Positions 24,157-34,226 of a DNA stretch of 64,000 bases are shown here, in pieces (within the stretch, counting starts at the first letter, position 1; each line of letters starts with the position of its first letter). Source of the DNA: Bog-756 sp963756515 (GTDB taxonomy: Bacteria; Actinomycetota; Acidimicrobiia; Acidimicrobiales; RAAP-2). The translations under genes were made by a program, and so were the position numbers. The DNA lies in assembly GCA_963756515.1 (NCBI GenBank), contig CAVWNV010000013.1:62001-126000 (forward strand), given 5' to 3'. The notes beneath the pieces are model-generated. The model was not told the DNA's origin. It worked only from the letters and a program-made list of their open reading frames with translations, and searched no databases.

Positions 24157-25146
24157 TCAGGACGAGGTTCCGAAGGTGCCGAACGGCACCAGTCGGGCCG
24201 AGAGCTCGGCCAGCAACGAGGCGGTGGCGTTGACACTCTGGGACAGCGACCGCAGGGTGGACTCGGGAATGGTGTCGTCGGGCCGGAGGTCGGGCGGTCC
24301 GAGGGCCGCCACTTCGGCGGCCAGGGTGGCGAAGCTGGCTCCCACCGAGCCGGCCAGGGTCGGGGTGATCCGCTCGGCCAGGGCCCGAATGGCGGTGTAG
24401 GCGGCCTGAGCCGCGCCGATGGTGGCGGTGGCATCCACGATGTCGAGGTGGGAGAAGGTCTCCTCGTGGCCCGGGATGGCCACGTCGTCGACCCAACCCA
24501 GTTCATCGACGGCCGTGGTTCCGATGGCCTCCGGAGCCAGGACGTCCCGGGCCAGGAGGTACGCCGCCACCGGGGCCTGGGCCACCACCCCGGTCATATC
24601 GGCCGAGGCGTCGCCGGGCGTCGACGACCACAGGTCGCTCTCGACGGCGTGGAGGCCGGCCAGGGCCTGGCCGGGAGCCACGGCCGAGGGGTTCTCGTCC
24701 AACGTCGAGGCGATGACCGGGTCGGCGGCCTCCAGTTCAGCCCGGATCCCGTCGTAGGCGGCCTGTGCCGACAGTTCGTCGGTCCGGGCCGCGGCGATGT
24801 CGCCCGGCCCGACGTCTCCCTGTAGCTGCCCGAGGTCGGCCGCGAACGCGGTGGCATCGTGGTCGACGGTGGTCCGGTACGTGGACGAGGCGGTCCGGGC
24901 CAGCCAGCGGTCCGAGCTGACCTGTCGGGCGGATTGGGAGGAGGGTGCGTGGCCCGGGTGCGCATCCGGGGTCGACGCGGAGGAGGTGAAGGCCGAGGCC
25001 AGCGTGGCCACGGCGGCGATGAGCGCCACGGCCACGGCCACGAGCCCGGGGCGGGACCGGGCCCCCTGGACCGGCCGGGTGGACCAGGTGCCGGCGTGTG
25101 AAGGAGAGCGGTGGGCGCTCCCGGGGGTGGCCAGAGGTGGTGTCAC
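24157..25146 (-). CDS. EfeO/imelysin-like protein with N-terminal membrane anchor
   Basis: A 329-residue protein resembling the EfeO/EfeM component of ferrous-iron uptake (peptidase M75, imelysin-like helical fold). The N-terminal 25 residues are polar, followed by one membrane segment (LVAVAVALIAAVATLASAF). The rest is outside the cell: two helical repeats including IAAARTDELSAQAAYDGIRAE, GLHAVESDLW, a central LGWVDDVAIPGHEETFSHLD and LVPFG near the end. No lipobox is seen. No efeU or efeB neighbour is visible, so an iron role is family-based inference. The start is uncertain: GTG at 25146 is used, and further starts upstream would run into the divergent gene. It converges on the rRNA operon. 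Confidence 0.6.
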   Translation of the reverse strand: MTPPLATPGSAHRSPSHAGTWSTRPVQGARSRPGLVAVAVALIAAVATLASAFTSSASTPDAHPGHAPSSQSARQVSSDRWLARTASSTYRTTVDHDATAFAADLGQLQGDVGPGDIAAARTDELSAQAAYDGIRAELEAADPVIASTLDENPSAVAPGQALAGLHAVESDLWSSTPGDASADMTGVVAQAPVAAYLLARDVLAPEAIGTTAVDELGWVDDVAIPGHEETFSHLDIVDATATIGAAQAAYTAIRALAERITPTLAGSVGASFATLAAEVAALGPPDLRPDDTIPESTLRSLSQSVNATASLLAELSARLVPFGTFGTSS

Positions 25147-25270
25147 GATCGGGGCCAAGGGTAGGGGACGGACCGCCGGCACGGACGGCGCCCGTGGCCC
25201 GGGGAAGGGACGGGCCCTATCGGGCCGGCCCGGGCCGGAGAGCGGGTGGCGGTGCCGGTACACTCGGGCC

Positions 25271-26608
25271 ATGGCACCGCGCACCCCGTCTGGTTCGCCG
25301 CGCCCGCGAGGATCCGGCTCCGGCCAGGGCCGATCCCCGGGTGGGTCCGCGGCTGGGCGGGGCACCGGTGGGGGAAGCCCGAGGGCCGAGCGGGGTGCCG
25401 GAGGACGCGGTCAGCGTGGCCAACCGGCCTCCCCGCCGCGGGGTACCTCCCCACCGCGGTCCTCGGCACCGGCAGGTCGAGGAACGCCGGGCCGGGACGG
25501 GTCGAGTCGGGAGCGTGTGCCGACCGGCAAGCCCGGCCAGCCCGGCAAGCCCGCCAGTCGTACCGGTTCGAGCCGGCCCGACCGATCGGCCAACCCGCGG
25601 AGCGGGGGAGGCGGTGGCAAGAAATGGCCCGACTCCGACAGGCCGAAAGGGGAGTCCCGCTCGCCCGTGGTGCGGAAGGGATGGGGGAGCGTGGCCCGTC
25701 GGGGTGCGAGCACCGTCCGCGACGGTGCCGCCGATCACGGACCCGACCAGGACACTCCCGAGGGCCGGCGTCGGGCCAGGACCCGCACCGGGGAGTTCGT
25801 CCCCGAACAGTGGGTGCGCACCGATCGTCGGGCCCCGCCCGGGACCCGGGCCGACGCGCTGCGACCGCCGGCACACCGCTCGGTGGCCCCGCCGGCCGAA
25901 TTGCCCGCCGACATCGCCAACGAGTTGGCTTCAGCGGCCGGACCGGACTGGAACCATCTCCGGGAGCGGATCACCGAGCGGATGGCCGCCGGCATCGGCG
26001 CCTACGGGCGCGAGCGCTACCGCGACGCGTCGCGGATCTTGAAGACAGTGGTGGACGCGGTGCCCACCGCCCCGTCGGCGCGGGAGCTGCTGGGGCTCAG
26101 TCAGTACCACCAGGGCTACTGGAAGGCGGCACTCCCGAACCTTGAGGCCTTCGCCGCCCTGACCGGATCGGTCGACCAGCACCCGGTGCGCATGGACTGC
26201 CAGCGTGCCCTCGGGCGGCCCAAGCGGGTCGAGGCGCTCTTCACCGAGCTGCGCCAGGGCTCACCGGACCCCGAGGTCCTGTCCGAGGGCCGACTGGTGC
26301 TGGCCGGGACGAGGGCCGATGGTGGCGATCTCAGCGGAGCCGTCACGCTCCTGGTGGAGGCCGGGGCCGGCCGGCTGGTCCGCAACCCGGCCGAACGGCA
26401 CCTCCGCCAGTGGTACGTGCTCGGTGACCTGATGGAGCGGTCGGGCGAGCTGCCCAAGGCCCGCGAGTTGTTCCTGCGGATCAGCGCCGTCGACCCCGAC
26501 GCCTACGACGTGTCCGAGCGCCTCGAGTCGCTCGGTCCGCCGACCCGGGCCCGGCGGACCCCCACCAGGGCCCGGCGCCCGCAGAACCGGCCACGCGGTG
26601 CCCGTTAG
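25271..26608 (+). CDS. TPR-repeat protein with long basic disordered N-terminus
   Basis: A 445-residue protein of unknown function. Residues 1 to about 210 are low complexity, rich in Gly, Arg, Pro and Ser, including GKPGQPGKPAS-type runs. From about 215 onward helical TPR-like repeats appear: GIGAYGRERYRDASRILKTV, LLGLSQYHQGYWKAALPNLE, WYVLGDLMERSGELPKAREL and an ending VDPDAYDVSERLESLG. The C-terminus is again Arg/Pro-rich. The ATG at 25271 nearly abuts the divergent EfeO-like gene. It is followed 11 bp later by the aldolase gene, so the two may be co-transcribed. A scaffold or RNA-binding role is possible but unproven. Confidence 0.65.
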   Translation: MAPRTPSGSPRPRGSGSGQGRSPGGSAAGRGTGGGSPRAERGAGGRGQRGQPASPPRGTSPPRSSAPAGRGTPGRDGSSRERVPTGKPGQPGKPASRTGSSRPDRSANPRSGGGGGKKWPDSDRPKGESRSPVVRKGWGSVARRGASTVRDGAADHGPDQDTPEGRRRARTRTGEFVPEQWVRTDRRAPPGTRADALRPPAHRSVAPPAELPADIANELASAAGPDWNHLRERITERMAAGIGAYGRERYRDASRILKTVVDAVPTAPSARELLGLSQYHQGYWKAALPNLEAFAALTGSVDQHPVRMDCQRALGRPKRVEALFTELRQGSPDPEVLSEGRLVLAGTRADGGDLSGAVTLLVEAGAGRLVRNPAERHLRQWYVLGDLMERSGELPKARELFLRISAVDPDAYDVSERLESLGPPTRARRTPTRARRPQNRPRGAR

Positions 26609-26619
26609 GCTCTGGCCCC

Positions 26620-27669
<1,050 letters not shown>

Positions 27670-27870
27670 CCGGGCATCCCGGCCTCCCCGTCGGGGCAGT
27701 CGCTCCGGACGGGGGCACCGGCGGTAGACTGCCCGTTGGCACCGAAACCGGAGCCTTGGGTGTTGTACCGGGCGAACACCGACGCAATCCACAGACCAAG
27801 CAGCGCCGAGTCCGTGTCCGGCGACTGAGCGCGGTGCAGAGGCATGACGAGCAGCACGAAGAGGAGCACG

Positions 27871-29835
27871 GTGTCCGACACCACCACCGATCCGAAATCC
27901 CCCCACTTGGTCGACCGCGTCGTCATCCGGTTCGCCGGCGACTCCGGCGACGGCATGCAGCTCGCCGGTGACCGGTTCACCACCACGTCGGCGCTGCTCG
28001 GCAACGACCTGGCCACGTTTCCCGACTTCCCCGCCGAGATCCGGGCCCCGGCCGGGACCCTGGCCGGGGTGTCGGCGTTTCAGGTCCACATCTCCGATCA
28101 CGACATCTCGACCCCGGGTGACTCGCCCAACGTCCTCGTGGCCATGAACCCGGCCGCCCTGCGGGCCAACATCGACTCCCTGCCCAAGGGCGCCACCGTC
28201 ATCGTGAACGTGGACGCCTTCGAGGAGAGGAATCTGGCCAAGGCCGGGTACGAGGTCAGCCCGTTGAGCGACGGGTCGCTGTCGGCGTACACCGTCTACG
28301 AAGTCCCCATGACCTCCATCACCACCGAGGTGTCCAAGGAAGCCGGGGTGAAGCCACGGGACGCCGAGCGGTCGAAGAACTTCTTCGCGTTGGGCCTGAT
28401 CAGCTGGCTCTACACCCGTCCCATCGAGGCCACCGAGGAGTGGATCCAGCAGAAGTACACCAGCAAGCCACTCGTCATGGAGGCCAACCTCCGGGCCTTC
28501 AAGGCCGGTTTCCACTTCGGGGAGACGGCCGAGCTGTTCGAGTCGTCGTACGAGGTAAAGCCGGCCACCCTCGAGCCGGGCGAGTACGTCAACGTCACCG
28601 GCAACACCGCCACGGCCTGGGGCCTCATCGCCGCCGCGGCCCGGAGCGGTCTTCCCCTCTTCCTCGGCACCTACCCCATCACACCGGCCTCGGACATCCT
28701 CCACGAGCTGTCCAAGCACAAGCAGTTCGGTGTGAGGACGTTCCAGGCCGAGGACGAGATCTCCGGTATCGGCGCCGCCCTCGGCGCCGCCTTCGGCGGC
28801 TCGCTGGGTGTCACCACCACCTCGGGTCCCGGGGTGGACCTCAAGTCCGAGACCATGGGCCTGGCCATCAGCCTCGAGCTACCGCTCCTGGTCATCGACA
28901 TCCAGCGGGGTGGACCGTCCACCGGCCTGCCCACGAAGACCGAGCAGGCCGACCTGCTCCACGCCATGTACGGCCGTCACGGGGAGTCGCCCCTCCCCAT
29001 CGTGGCGGCCAAGACCCCGTCCCACTGCTTCGAGGCCACGGTCGAGGCGGTCCGGTTGGCGGTCAAGTACCGCACGCCGGTGATCCTGCTCTCGGACGGG
29101 TACCTGGCCAACGGGACCGAGCCCTGGCGGCTGCCGGACCTCGACGACCTGCCCGACATCGACCCGGCCTTCGCCACCACGACCAACCACACCGACGCCG
29201 CCGGCAACGAGGTGTTCTGGCCCTACATCCGTGACACCGAGACGCTGGCCCGGCCGTGGGCCCCTCCGGGACTGCCCGGCCTCGAGCACCGCATCGGCGG
29301 GCTGGAGAAGGCGGACGGGTCCGGCAACGTGGCCTACGACGGCCCCAACCACGAGCGAATGACCCGGCTCCGAGCGGCCAAGATCGCCGGGATCGCCCAC
29401 GACATCCCCCCGACCGACGTCGACGACGAGGACGGGGCCGAGGTGCTGGTGATCGGGTGGGGATCCACCTACGGGGCCATCGCCGCCGGCGTCCAGCGGG
29501 TCCGGGCCCGGGGGCACAAGGTGGCGCAGGCCCACCTGGTCCACCTCAATCCCTTCCCGGCCGACCTCGGTGACGTCCTCAGCCGCTACAAGCGGGTGCT
29601 GGTACCCGAGGTGAACCTGGGCCAGCTCAGCCGGCTGCTCCGGGCCGAGTACCTGGTGGATGCCATCTCCTTCACCCAGGTCCAGGGCATCCCGTTCCGG
29701 GCCGCGGCCATGGAGGGGGCCATCCTCCAACAGATCGAGGGGGCGGTCGCCGGCGAGGCCTCGCCGACCGGCGACCACGACCCGGACCACGGGGCCGCTC
29801 CCACCTCCGGCAATGGAAAGGTTTCTGATCAATGA
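27871..29835 (+). CDS. korA: 2-oxoacid:ferredoxin oxidoreductase, fused gamma-alpha subunit
   Basis: A 654-residue subunit of a 2-oxoacid (probably 2-oxoglutarate) ferredoxin oxidoreductase, making acyl-CoA, CO2 and reduced ferredoxin. The N-terminal gamma domain (about 10-210) begins RVVIRFAGDSGDGMQLAGDRF. The alpha (pyrimidine-binding) domain follows with GTYPITPASDILHELSKH, FQAEDEISGIGAALGAAFGG and TTTSGPGVDLKSE. The C-terminal transketolase-like part ends EVNLGQLSRLLRAEYLVDAI. The GTG at 27871 is chosen for AGAGGAG five bases upstream; an ATG at 27844 is possible. korB overlaps by 4 bp. This is the layout of mycobacterial Rv2455c-Rv2454c, which supports a CoA-dependent 2-oxoglutarate step. 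Confidence 0.9.
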   Translation: MSDTTTDPKSPHLVDRVVIRFAGDSGDGMQLAGDRFTTTSALLGNDLATFPDFPAEIRAPAGTLAGVSAFQVHISDHDISTPGDSPNVLVAMNPAALRANIDSLPKGATVIVNVDAFEERNLAKAGYEVSPLSDGSLSAYTVYEVPMTSITTEVSKEAGVKPRDAERSKNFFALGLISWLYTRPIEATEEWIQQKYTSKPLVMEANLRAFKAGFHFGETAELFESSYEVKPATLEPGEYVNVTGNTATAWGLIAAAARSGLPLFLGTYPITPASDILHELSKHKQFGVRTFQAEDEISGIGAALGAAFGGSLGVTTTSGPGVDLKSETMGLAISLELPLLVIDIQRGGPSTGLPTKTEQADLLHAMYGRHGESPLPIVAAKTPSHCFEATVEAVRLAVKYRTPVILLSDGYLANGTEPWRLPDLDDLPDIDPAFATTTNHTDAAGNEVFWPYIRDTETLARPWAPPGLPGLEHRIGGLEKADGSGNVAYDGPNHERMTRLRAAKIAGIAHDIPPTDVDDEDGAEVLVIGWGSTYGAIAAGVQRVRARGHKVAQAHLVHLNPFPADLGDVLSRYKRVLVPEVNLGQLSRLLRAEYLVDAISFTQVQGIPFRAAAMEGAILQQIEGAVAGEASPTGDHDPDHGAAPTSGNGKVSDQ

Positions 29836-30914
29836 CCGACCTGGTCGACGCGCAGGACAACGTCGGGGCCGCCCCGGGCCCGCTGGCCGTGCCCGAGGCG
29901 GTGCCGGTGCCGGTGACCACCCGTAAGGACTGGTCATCGGACCAAGAGGTGCGCTGGTGTCCCGGGTGCGGGGACTATTCGATTCTGGCCGCGGTGCAGA
30001 TGCTGATGCCCGAGCTCGGGGTGCGGCGGGAGTCCACCGTGTTCCTCTCGGGGATCGGGTGTGCCGCACGCTTCCCGTACTACATGGACACCTATGGGAT
30101 GCACTCCATCCACGGTCGGGCCCCGGCCATCGCCACCGGCCTGGCCACCACCCGACCGGACCTGGACGTGTGGGTGGTGACCGGTGACGGGGATGCGCTC
30201 TCCATCGGCGGCAACCACCTCATCCACGCGCTCCGACGCAACGTGAACATCACCATCCTGTTGTTCAACAACCAGATCTACGGGCTGACCAAGGGGCAGT
30301 ACTCACCGACCTCGGAGGTGGCCAAGGTCACCAAGTCGACCCCGTTCGGCTCCCTCGAGCAGCCGTTCAACCCCCTGAGCCTGGCCCTGGGGGCCGAGGC
30401 CGGGTTCGTGGCCCGGACCCACGACATGGATCGCAAGCACATGATGGAGACATTCCGCCGGGCCCACGCCCACCAGGGCGCGTCCTTCGTGGAGATCTAC
30501 CAGAACTGCAACGTGTTCAACGACGGGGCCTTCGAGCAGATCACCGGCAAGGAGCACCGGTCCGACATGCTGATCCCGCTGGTCAACGGCGAGCCGATCC
30601 GGTTCGGGGCCGAGAGCCAGTTCGGGGTGGTCAACCACAGCGACGGGTCGGTCGAGGTGGTCAAGGTCTCCGAAGTCGGCGAGTCGGCACTGCTGGTGCA
30701 CGACGAGCACCGCGACAACCCGGGCCTGGCCTTCCAGTTGAGCCGGCTGTCGCGGGGGCCCTACGAACCCACTCCGATCGGCGTCTTCCGCGATGTCGAC
30801 CGACCCGACTACGGGTCGGAGATGGCCCGTCAGATCGACGAGGCCACCGAGCGGAGGGGCCCGGGTGACGTTCGGGCCCTGTTGCGCTCGGGCTCGTCGT
30901 GGACCGTCGACTAG
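29832..30914 (+). CDS. korB: 2-oxoacid:ferredoxin oxidoreductase beta subunit
   Basis: The 360-residue TPP-binding partner of KorA. It has WCPGCGDYSILAAVQML with Cys ligands near the N-terminus, GIGCAARFPYYM, the TPP/Mg motif VTGDGDALSIGGNHLIHALR and NNQIYGLTKGQYSPTSEV, and YQNCNVFND. The last 60 residues contain the HDEHRDNPGLAFQLSRL segment typical of 2-oxoglutarate-type enzymes. The N-terminus has an extra 30 residues, Pro/Val-rich. Its ATG overlaps the korA stop, implying coupled translation. Confidence 0.92.
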   Translation: MTDLVDAQDNVGAAPGPLAVPEAVPVPVTTRKDWSSDQEVRWCPGCGDYSILAAVQMLMPELGVRRESTVFLSGIGCAARFPYYMDTYGMHSIHGRAPAIATGLATTRPDLDVWVVTGDGDALSIGGNHLIHALRRNVNITILLFNNQIYGLTKGQYSPTSEVAKVTKSTPFGSLEQPFNPLSLALGAEAGFVARTHDMDRKHMMETFRRAHAHQGASFVEIYQNCNVFNDGAFEQITGKEHRSDMLIPLVNGEPIRFGAESQFGVVNHSDGSVEVVKVSEVGESALLVHDEHRDNPGLAFQLSRLSRGPYEPTPIGVFRDVDRPDYGSEMARQIDEATERRGPGDVRALLRSGSSWTVD

Positions 30915-30965
30915 GCCCGCCCTGACCGCCGGGGCTGCCGAGCCCATCCGGGCCGTACCAGCGTC

Positions 30966-31550
30966 ATGAGCGCCTACGTGGCCATGCTCCGGAGTGTCAA
31001 CGTGGGCGGTCGGAACCGCATCGCCATGGCCGACCTCGAGGGCCTGGTGGCCTCCCTCGGGTTCGGCCGGGTCACCACGTACCGGCAGAGTGGCAACGTC
31101 GTCTTCACCGGGTCGGGGTCTCCCGCCGCCACCGCCCGGCTCCTCGAACAGGGCCTCACCGCTGAACTCGGGCTCGACGTCCCGGTCATCGCCAGGAGCA
31201 AGGCCCAGTTCACCCGGGTCCTCGGCGACAGTCCGTACATCGGTCCGGGCCTCGATCCCACCTCCCTCCACGTGACGTTCCTGGCCGCTTCCCCCGCGCC
31301 CGAGCCGCGGCGCCGCCTGGCCGGGTTGGTCGAGGCGGCAGCCTCAGAGGGCACCTTCGGCCGCGACCGCTTCGAGCTGGTCGGTGACGTCGTCTACCTC
31401 CACTGTCCGGGTGGCTACGGCCAGACCAAGCTCAACAACGCCTTTTTCGAACGGCACCTGGGCGTGATGGCCACGACCCGCAACTGGCGGACGGTTACGG
31501 CGCTGGCCGACCTGGTGGTCGAGGCGGCTCGGAAGGGGCCGACCGGGTAG
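30966..31550 (+). CDS. DUF1697 domain protein
   Basis: A 194-residue cytoplasmic protein of the widespread DUF1697 family, function unknown. The N-terminus AYVAMLRSVNVGGRNRIAM and YRQSGNVVFTGSG are family signatures, as are KLNNAFFERHLGVMATTRNW and TVTALADLV near the C-terminus. It stands alone after korB with 51 bp between them. Confidence 0.85.
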   Translation: MSAYVAMLRSVNVGGRNRIAMADLEGLVASLGFGRVTTYRQSGNVVFTGSGSPAATARLLEQGLTAELGLDVPVIARSKAQFTRVLGDSPYIGPGLDPTSLHVTFLAASPAPEPRRRLAGLVEAAASEGTFGRDRFELVGDVVYLHCPGGYGQTKLNNAFFERHLGVMATTRNWRTVTALADLVVEAARKGPTG

Positions 31551-31572
31551 GCCGGCGCGCCGCCGGGCCGAC

Positions 31573-32835
31573 TCAGGGGGCGGCGGCCGACGATTGCGGC
31601 CCCGTGTAGGTGGCGTAGTCGCCGTCGCCGTTCATGACCATGCAGAACTGGGGGCTGGGACAGGACACCGAGATCCCGACATCCGGGTACTCGGTGGCCG
31701 CCGGAATCACCGGGGTCGGTCCGGACCAGGTCGTCCCGTTCCACGACATGACGGCTCCCCGGTCGTCGGCGGCGATGCAGAACTGGGTCGAGGGGCAGGA
31801 GATCGAGTCCAACTGCCGACCCGGATCCAGCACCTGGCGAGGAGTCCAGGTGTGGTTCGAGCCCCGCACGACGATGTCATCTCCGTTGACGATGACGCAG
31901 AGCGAGGTGGTGGGACAGGAGATGGCCTCGGGTACGGCCGAGCCCGGCGCCAACGACGTGGCCCATGGCGCTCCCTCCTGCGACCAGGTGGCACCGTTCC
32001 AGTCGAGCACCGACGACCCGACCACCGCCGTGCAGGAGGTGGGGGTGGGACACGAGACGCCGACCCGTCCCGACTGGTAGAGGGAGACGGGACCGGCGGA
32101 GGGTGCGAACGCCTGGGGCTCACCGAAGGACTGGGCCGTGAGCCAACTCCCGTTCTGCATGGTGTAGGTGTCGCCGGTGTTGTCGACGACGGCGCAGAGG
32201 GACGGGGTGGGGCACGACACCGCCGCCGTCCGGGACCCGGGGTGTCCCGCCCCCGGGTCGGAGGGATTGGGCGGAAGTGCGGGGACCGGGCCCAGGGCGG
32301 CCGGGGACGACCAGGTGGTGCCGTCCCCGGTGCTCACGTGGTCGGACCCGTCGACGATGACGCACAGCGGGCCCGAGGTGCAGGTCAGGACGGGCAGGAC
32401 CGGGGACGTCACCGGTCCTGTGGCCGGCGCCGGAAGGTACACGGACGGAATGGACCAGACGGCCCCGTCCCACGACAGGGCGACTCCCGAACCGGACGTC
32501 GTGGCCGTACCGACCCCGTCGGTGCCTCCGCCCGACGCCACGCAGAAGGTGTCGGAGATGCACGAGAGGGAGGAGAACCCGCCGGCCGGTGGCAGTGCGG
32601 TCAGCGACGCCGTCCAACCGGGTGCCGGGACCACCGGTGCCGGCATGGAGGTCGGCGTCGCCGACGGGTCGGTCGTGGTCGTCGTCGTGGTCGGAGCGGG
32701 CGTCGTGTGGACCACCGGGTGGTGGGACGTCGTCGGGGTGGCCGATGACGACGCCGTGCATGCGCACCCCACCATCACGAGGGTGACCAGGCAGATCGAC
32801 GTGCCGATTCGCTTCGGTTCCACCAGTTCCCTCAC
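31573..32835 (-). CDS. Secreted repeat protein, probable lipoprotein with beta-propeller-like repeats
   Basis: A 420-residue extracytoplasmic protein of unknown function. The N-terminus has a hydrophobic segment (ICLVTLVMVGCAC) resembling a lipoprotein signal, with Met at -3 being atypical, then a Thr/Pro/Ser-rich linker to about residue 70. The rest consists of repeats of about 45-50 residues with S(I/V)SCP(T/S)xx(L/F)C followed by a VVxNGD- or AADDRG-type hairpin and WNGxTWS. Copies start at LSCISDTFCVA, LTCTSGPLCVI, VSCPTPSLCAV, VSCPTPTSCTA, ISCPTTSLCVI, ISCPSTQFCIA and VSCPSPQFCMV. Paired Cys suggest one disulfide per blade; seven copies fit a seven-bladed propeller. It lies in tandem with the DUF1015 gene upstream on the same strand. 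Confidence 0.7.
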   Translation of the reverse strand: MRELVEPKRIGTSICLVTLVMVGCACTASSSATPTTSHHPVVHTTPAPTTTTTTTDPSATPTSMPAPVVPAPGWTASLTALPPAGGFSSLSCISDTFCVASGGGTDGVGTATTSGSGVALSWDGAVWSIPSVYLPAPATGPVTSPVLPVLTCTSGPLCVIVDGSDHVSTGDGTTWSSPAALGPVPALPPNPSDPGAGHPGSRTAAVSCPTPSLCAVVDNTGDTYTMQNGSWLTAQSFGEPQAFAPSAGPVSLYQSGRVGVSCPTPTSCTAVVGSSVLDWNGATWSQEGAPWATSLAPGSAVPEAISCPTTSLCVIVNGDDIVVRGSNHTWTPRQVLDPGRQLDSISCPSTQFCIAADDRGAVMSWNGTTWSGPTPVIPAATEYPDVGISVSCPSPQFCMVMNGDGDYATYTGPQSSAAAP

Positions 32836-32965
32836 GTCAGTACGCCCCGTCGGTCCGCGGTGATCCCCGAGGATAGTGTCCGACGTCGGGGGAACGGACG
32901 TCGGTTCGGGCCCGGCCGCGGACGCCGCGGTGATCCCGGGGGGCGTGTCCGGCGGTGCACCGGCG

Positions 32966-34174
32966 CTACTGCGGTGCGTCGAGTGTTCTGAAGACCATGC
33001 CGGTGGCCGGCTTGGGGTGGAAGTACGTGGTCTTCGGGGCCATGCGGCGCCCGGCCATCGCCCACTCGGCGATCTGGCTCACCGTCACCGGCCGGAGCAG
33101 CATCACCGCCTGGGCCCGCCCGGACTCGACGGCGAGGACCCCCTCCTCCCACGAGTTGACGTACTCGACCTCGTGGTCGGGCAGTTCGGCGACGACCAGG
33201 GCCACCATCGACGAGTCGAGTGGGGAACCGGCCGCCTCAGGCGTGCCGTCCTTGGGCGACAGGATCCAGCACCCCGAGGCCATGACCAGGGCCAGTGCCC
33301 CCGAGGCACCCAGGGCGTCGGCGGTGCGCGTGTCGAAGTCCCCGACCCGGGTCAGGTCGAACCACGACGAGCAGGCTTCCACCAGGTCGAGCCCGTCGGG
33401 TAGCCCCGAGAGCGCACGTTCGATGGGGCCCACCTCGACCTGATCGTCGGTCATCTCGACGATCAACGCCATCACCAGGTCGGCCCCCGGGTCGCTTCCA
33501 CCCGGCCCGCGTCGGTCCAGGCGCTGCCGTCGATAGGTCCGGGCTGTCTCGTACCGGTGGTGTCCATCGGCCAACACCACCGCGGACGCACCCACGGACT
33601 CTTGAACCGCGGCGATGACAGCGCGGTCCTCGATGACCCACAGCTGGTGGTGGACGCCGTCCGAGTCGACCGCCTCCGCCTGCGCAGGCCCGGCGGGCGC
33701 GAATGTCCCGGTCAGCCCGGGCGTGGGGGACAGGCCCCAGATCGGTGAGAGGTTGGCCCGGGTGGCGGCCAGCAGCTCGAGCCGGTCGGACTTGGCCTTG
33801 GGCAGGGTCTCCTCGTGCAGGAGGATCGAGGCCGCGCTGTCGTCGTCGATGCCGAGGGCCCCGATGACGCCGTTGGTGGCGTGGCCGGCTCCGGTCGTCA
33901 TCCGGTAGGCGTAGAGCGCCGGGACCGGGTCACGAACCAGGATGCCCTCCTCCTGCCACCGATGGAGCTGACTGGCGGCACCGGCATAACGGTCCAGGCC
34001 GGCGCGGTGGTCCGGCTCGGGCAGTTCGACGCGGACGGCATTGGCGCTGTGCTGCGCCACCAGGCGGATCCGCGCCTCGGGGCTGATGACATCGTACGGC
34101 GGGGCGACGACACCGGACAGATCGACGCGTGCGACGTCGTAGCGCAGCCCGGCAAACGGTTCGAATCGGGGCAC
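32966..34174 (-). CDS. DUF1015 family protein
   Basis: A 402-residue cytoplasmic protein of the DUF1015 family, biochemical role unknown. It begins FEPFAGLRYD, then GVVAPPYDVISPEARIRL. The conserved block VVLADGHHRYETARTYRRQR holds the His pair and Tyr/Glu typical of the family. It ends GRRMAPKTTYFHPKPATGMVF, also a hallmark. The GTG at 34174 begins just before PRFEPFAG; an ATG at 34192 would add six residues. Next on the same strand is the repeat lipoprotein, 130 bp away. Confidence 0.85.
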   Translation of the reverse strand: MPRFEPFAGLRYDVARVDLSGVVAPPYDVISPEARIRLVAQHSANAVRVELPEPDHRAGLDRYAGAASQLHRWQEEGILVRDPVPALYAYRMTTGAGHATNGVIGALGIDDDSAASILLHEETLPKAKSDRLELLAATRANLSPIWGLSPTPGLTGTFAPAGPAQAEAVDSDGVHHQLWVIEDRAVIAAVQESVGASAVVLADGHHRYETARTYRRQRLDRRGPGGSDPGADLVMALIVEMTDDQVEVGPIERALSGLPDGLDLVEACSSWFDLTRVGDFDTRTADALGASGALALVMASGCWILSPKDGTPEAAGSPLDSSMVALVVAELPDHEVEYVNSWEEGVLAVESGRAQAVMLLRPVTVSQIAEWAMAGRRMAPKTTYFHPKPATGMVFRTLDAPQ

Positions 34175-34226
34175 TGTCCCTGCGTAGCACACCGAAGATG
34201 GCCGGTCAGGCCGGTCGGGACGCTCC

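Noticed and set aside
27694..27734. GGGCAGT/ACTGCCC complementary pair between the aldolase and korA
   Set aside because: The loop is 27 bases with no U tract; too weak to call a terminator or riboswitch.
34158..34167. GGTTCGAATC resembling a tRNA T-arm
   Set aside because: It lies in the DUF1015 coding sequence and has no matching acceptor, anticodon or D arms around it.
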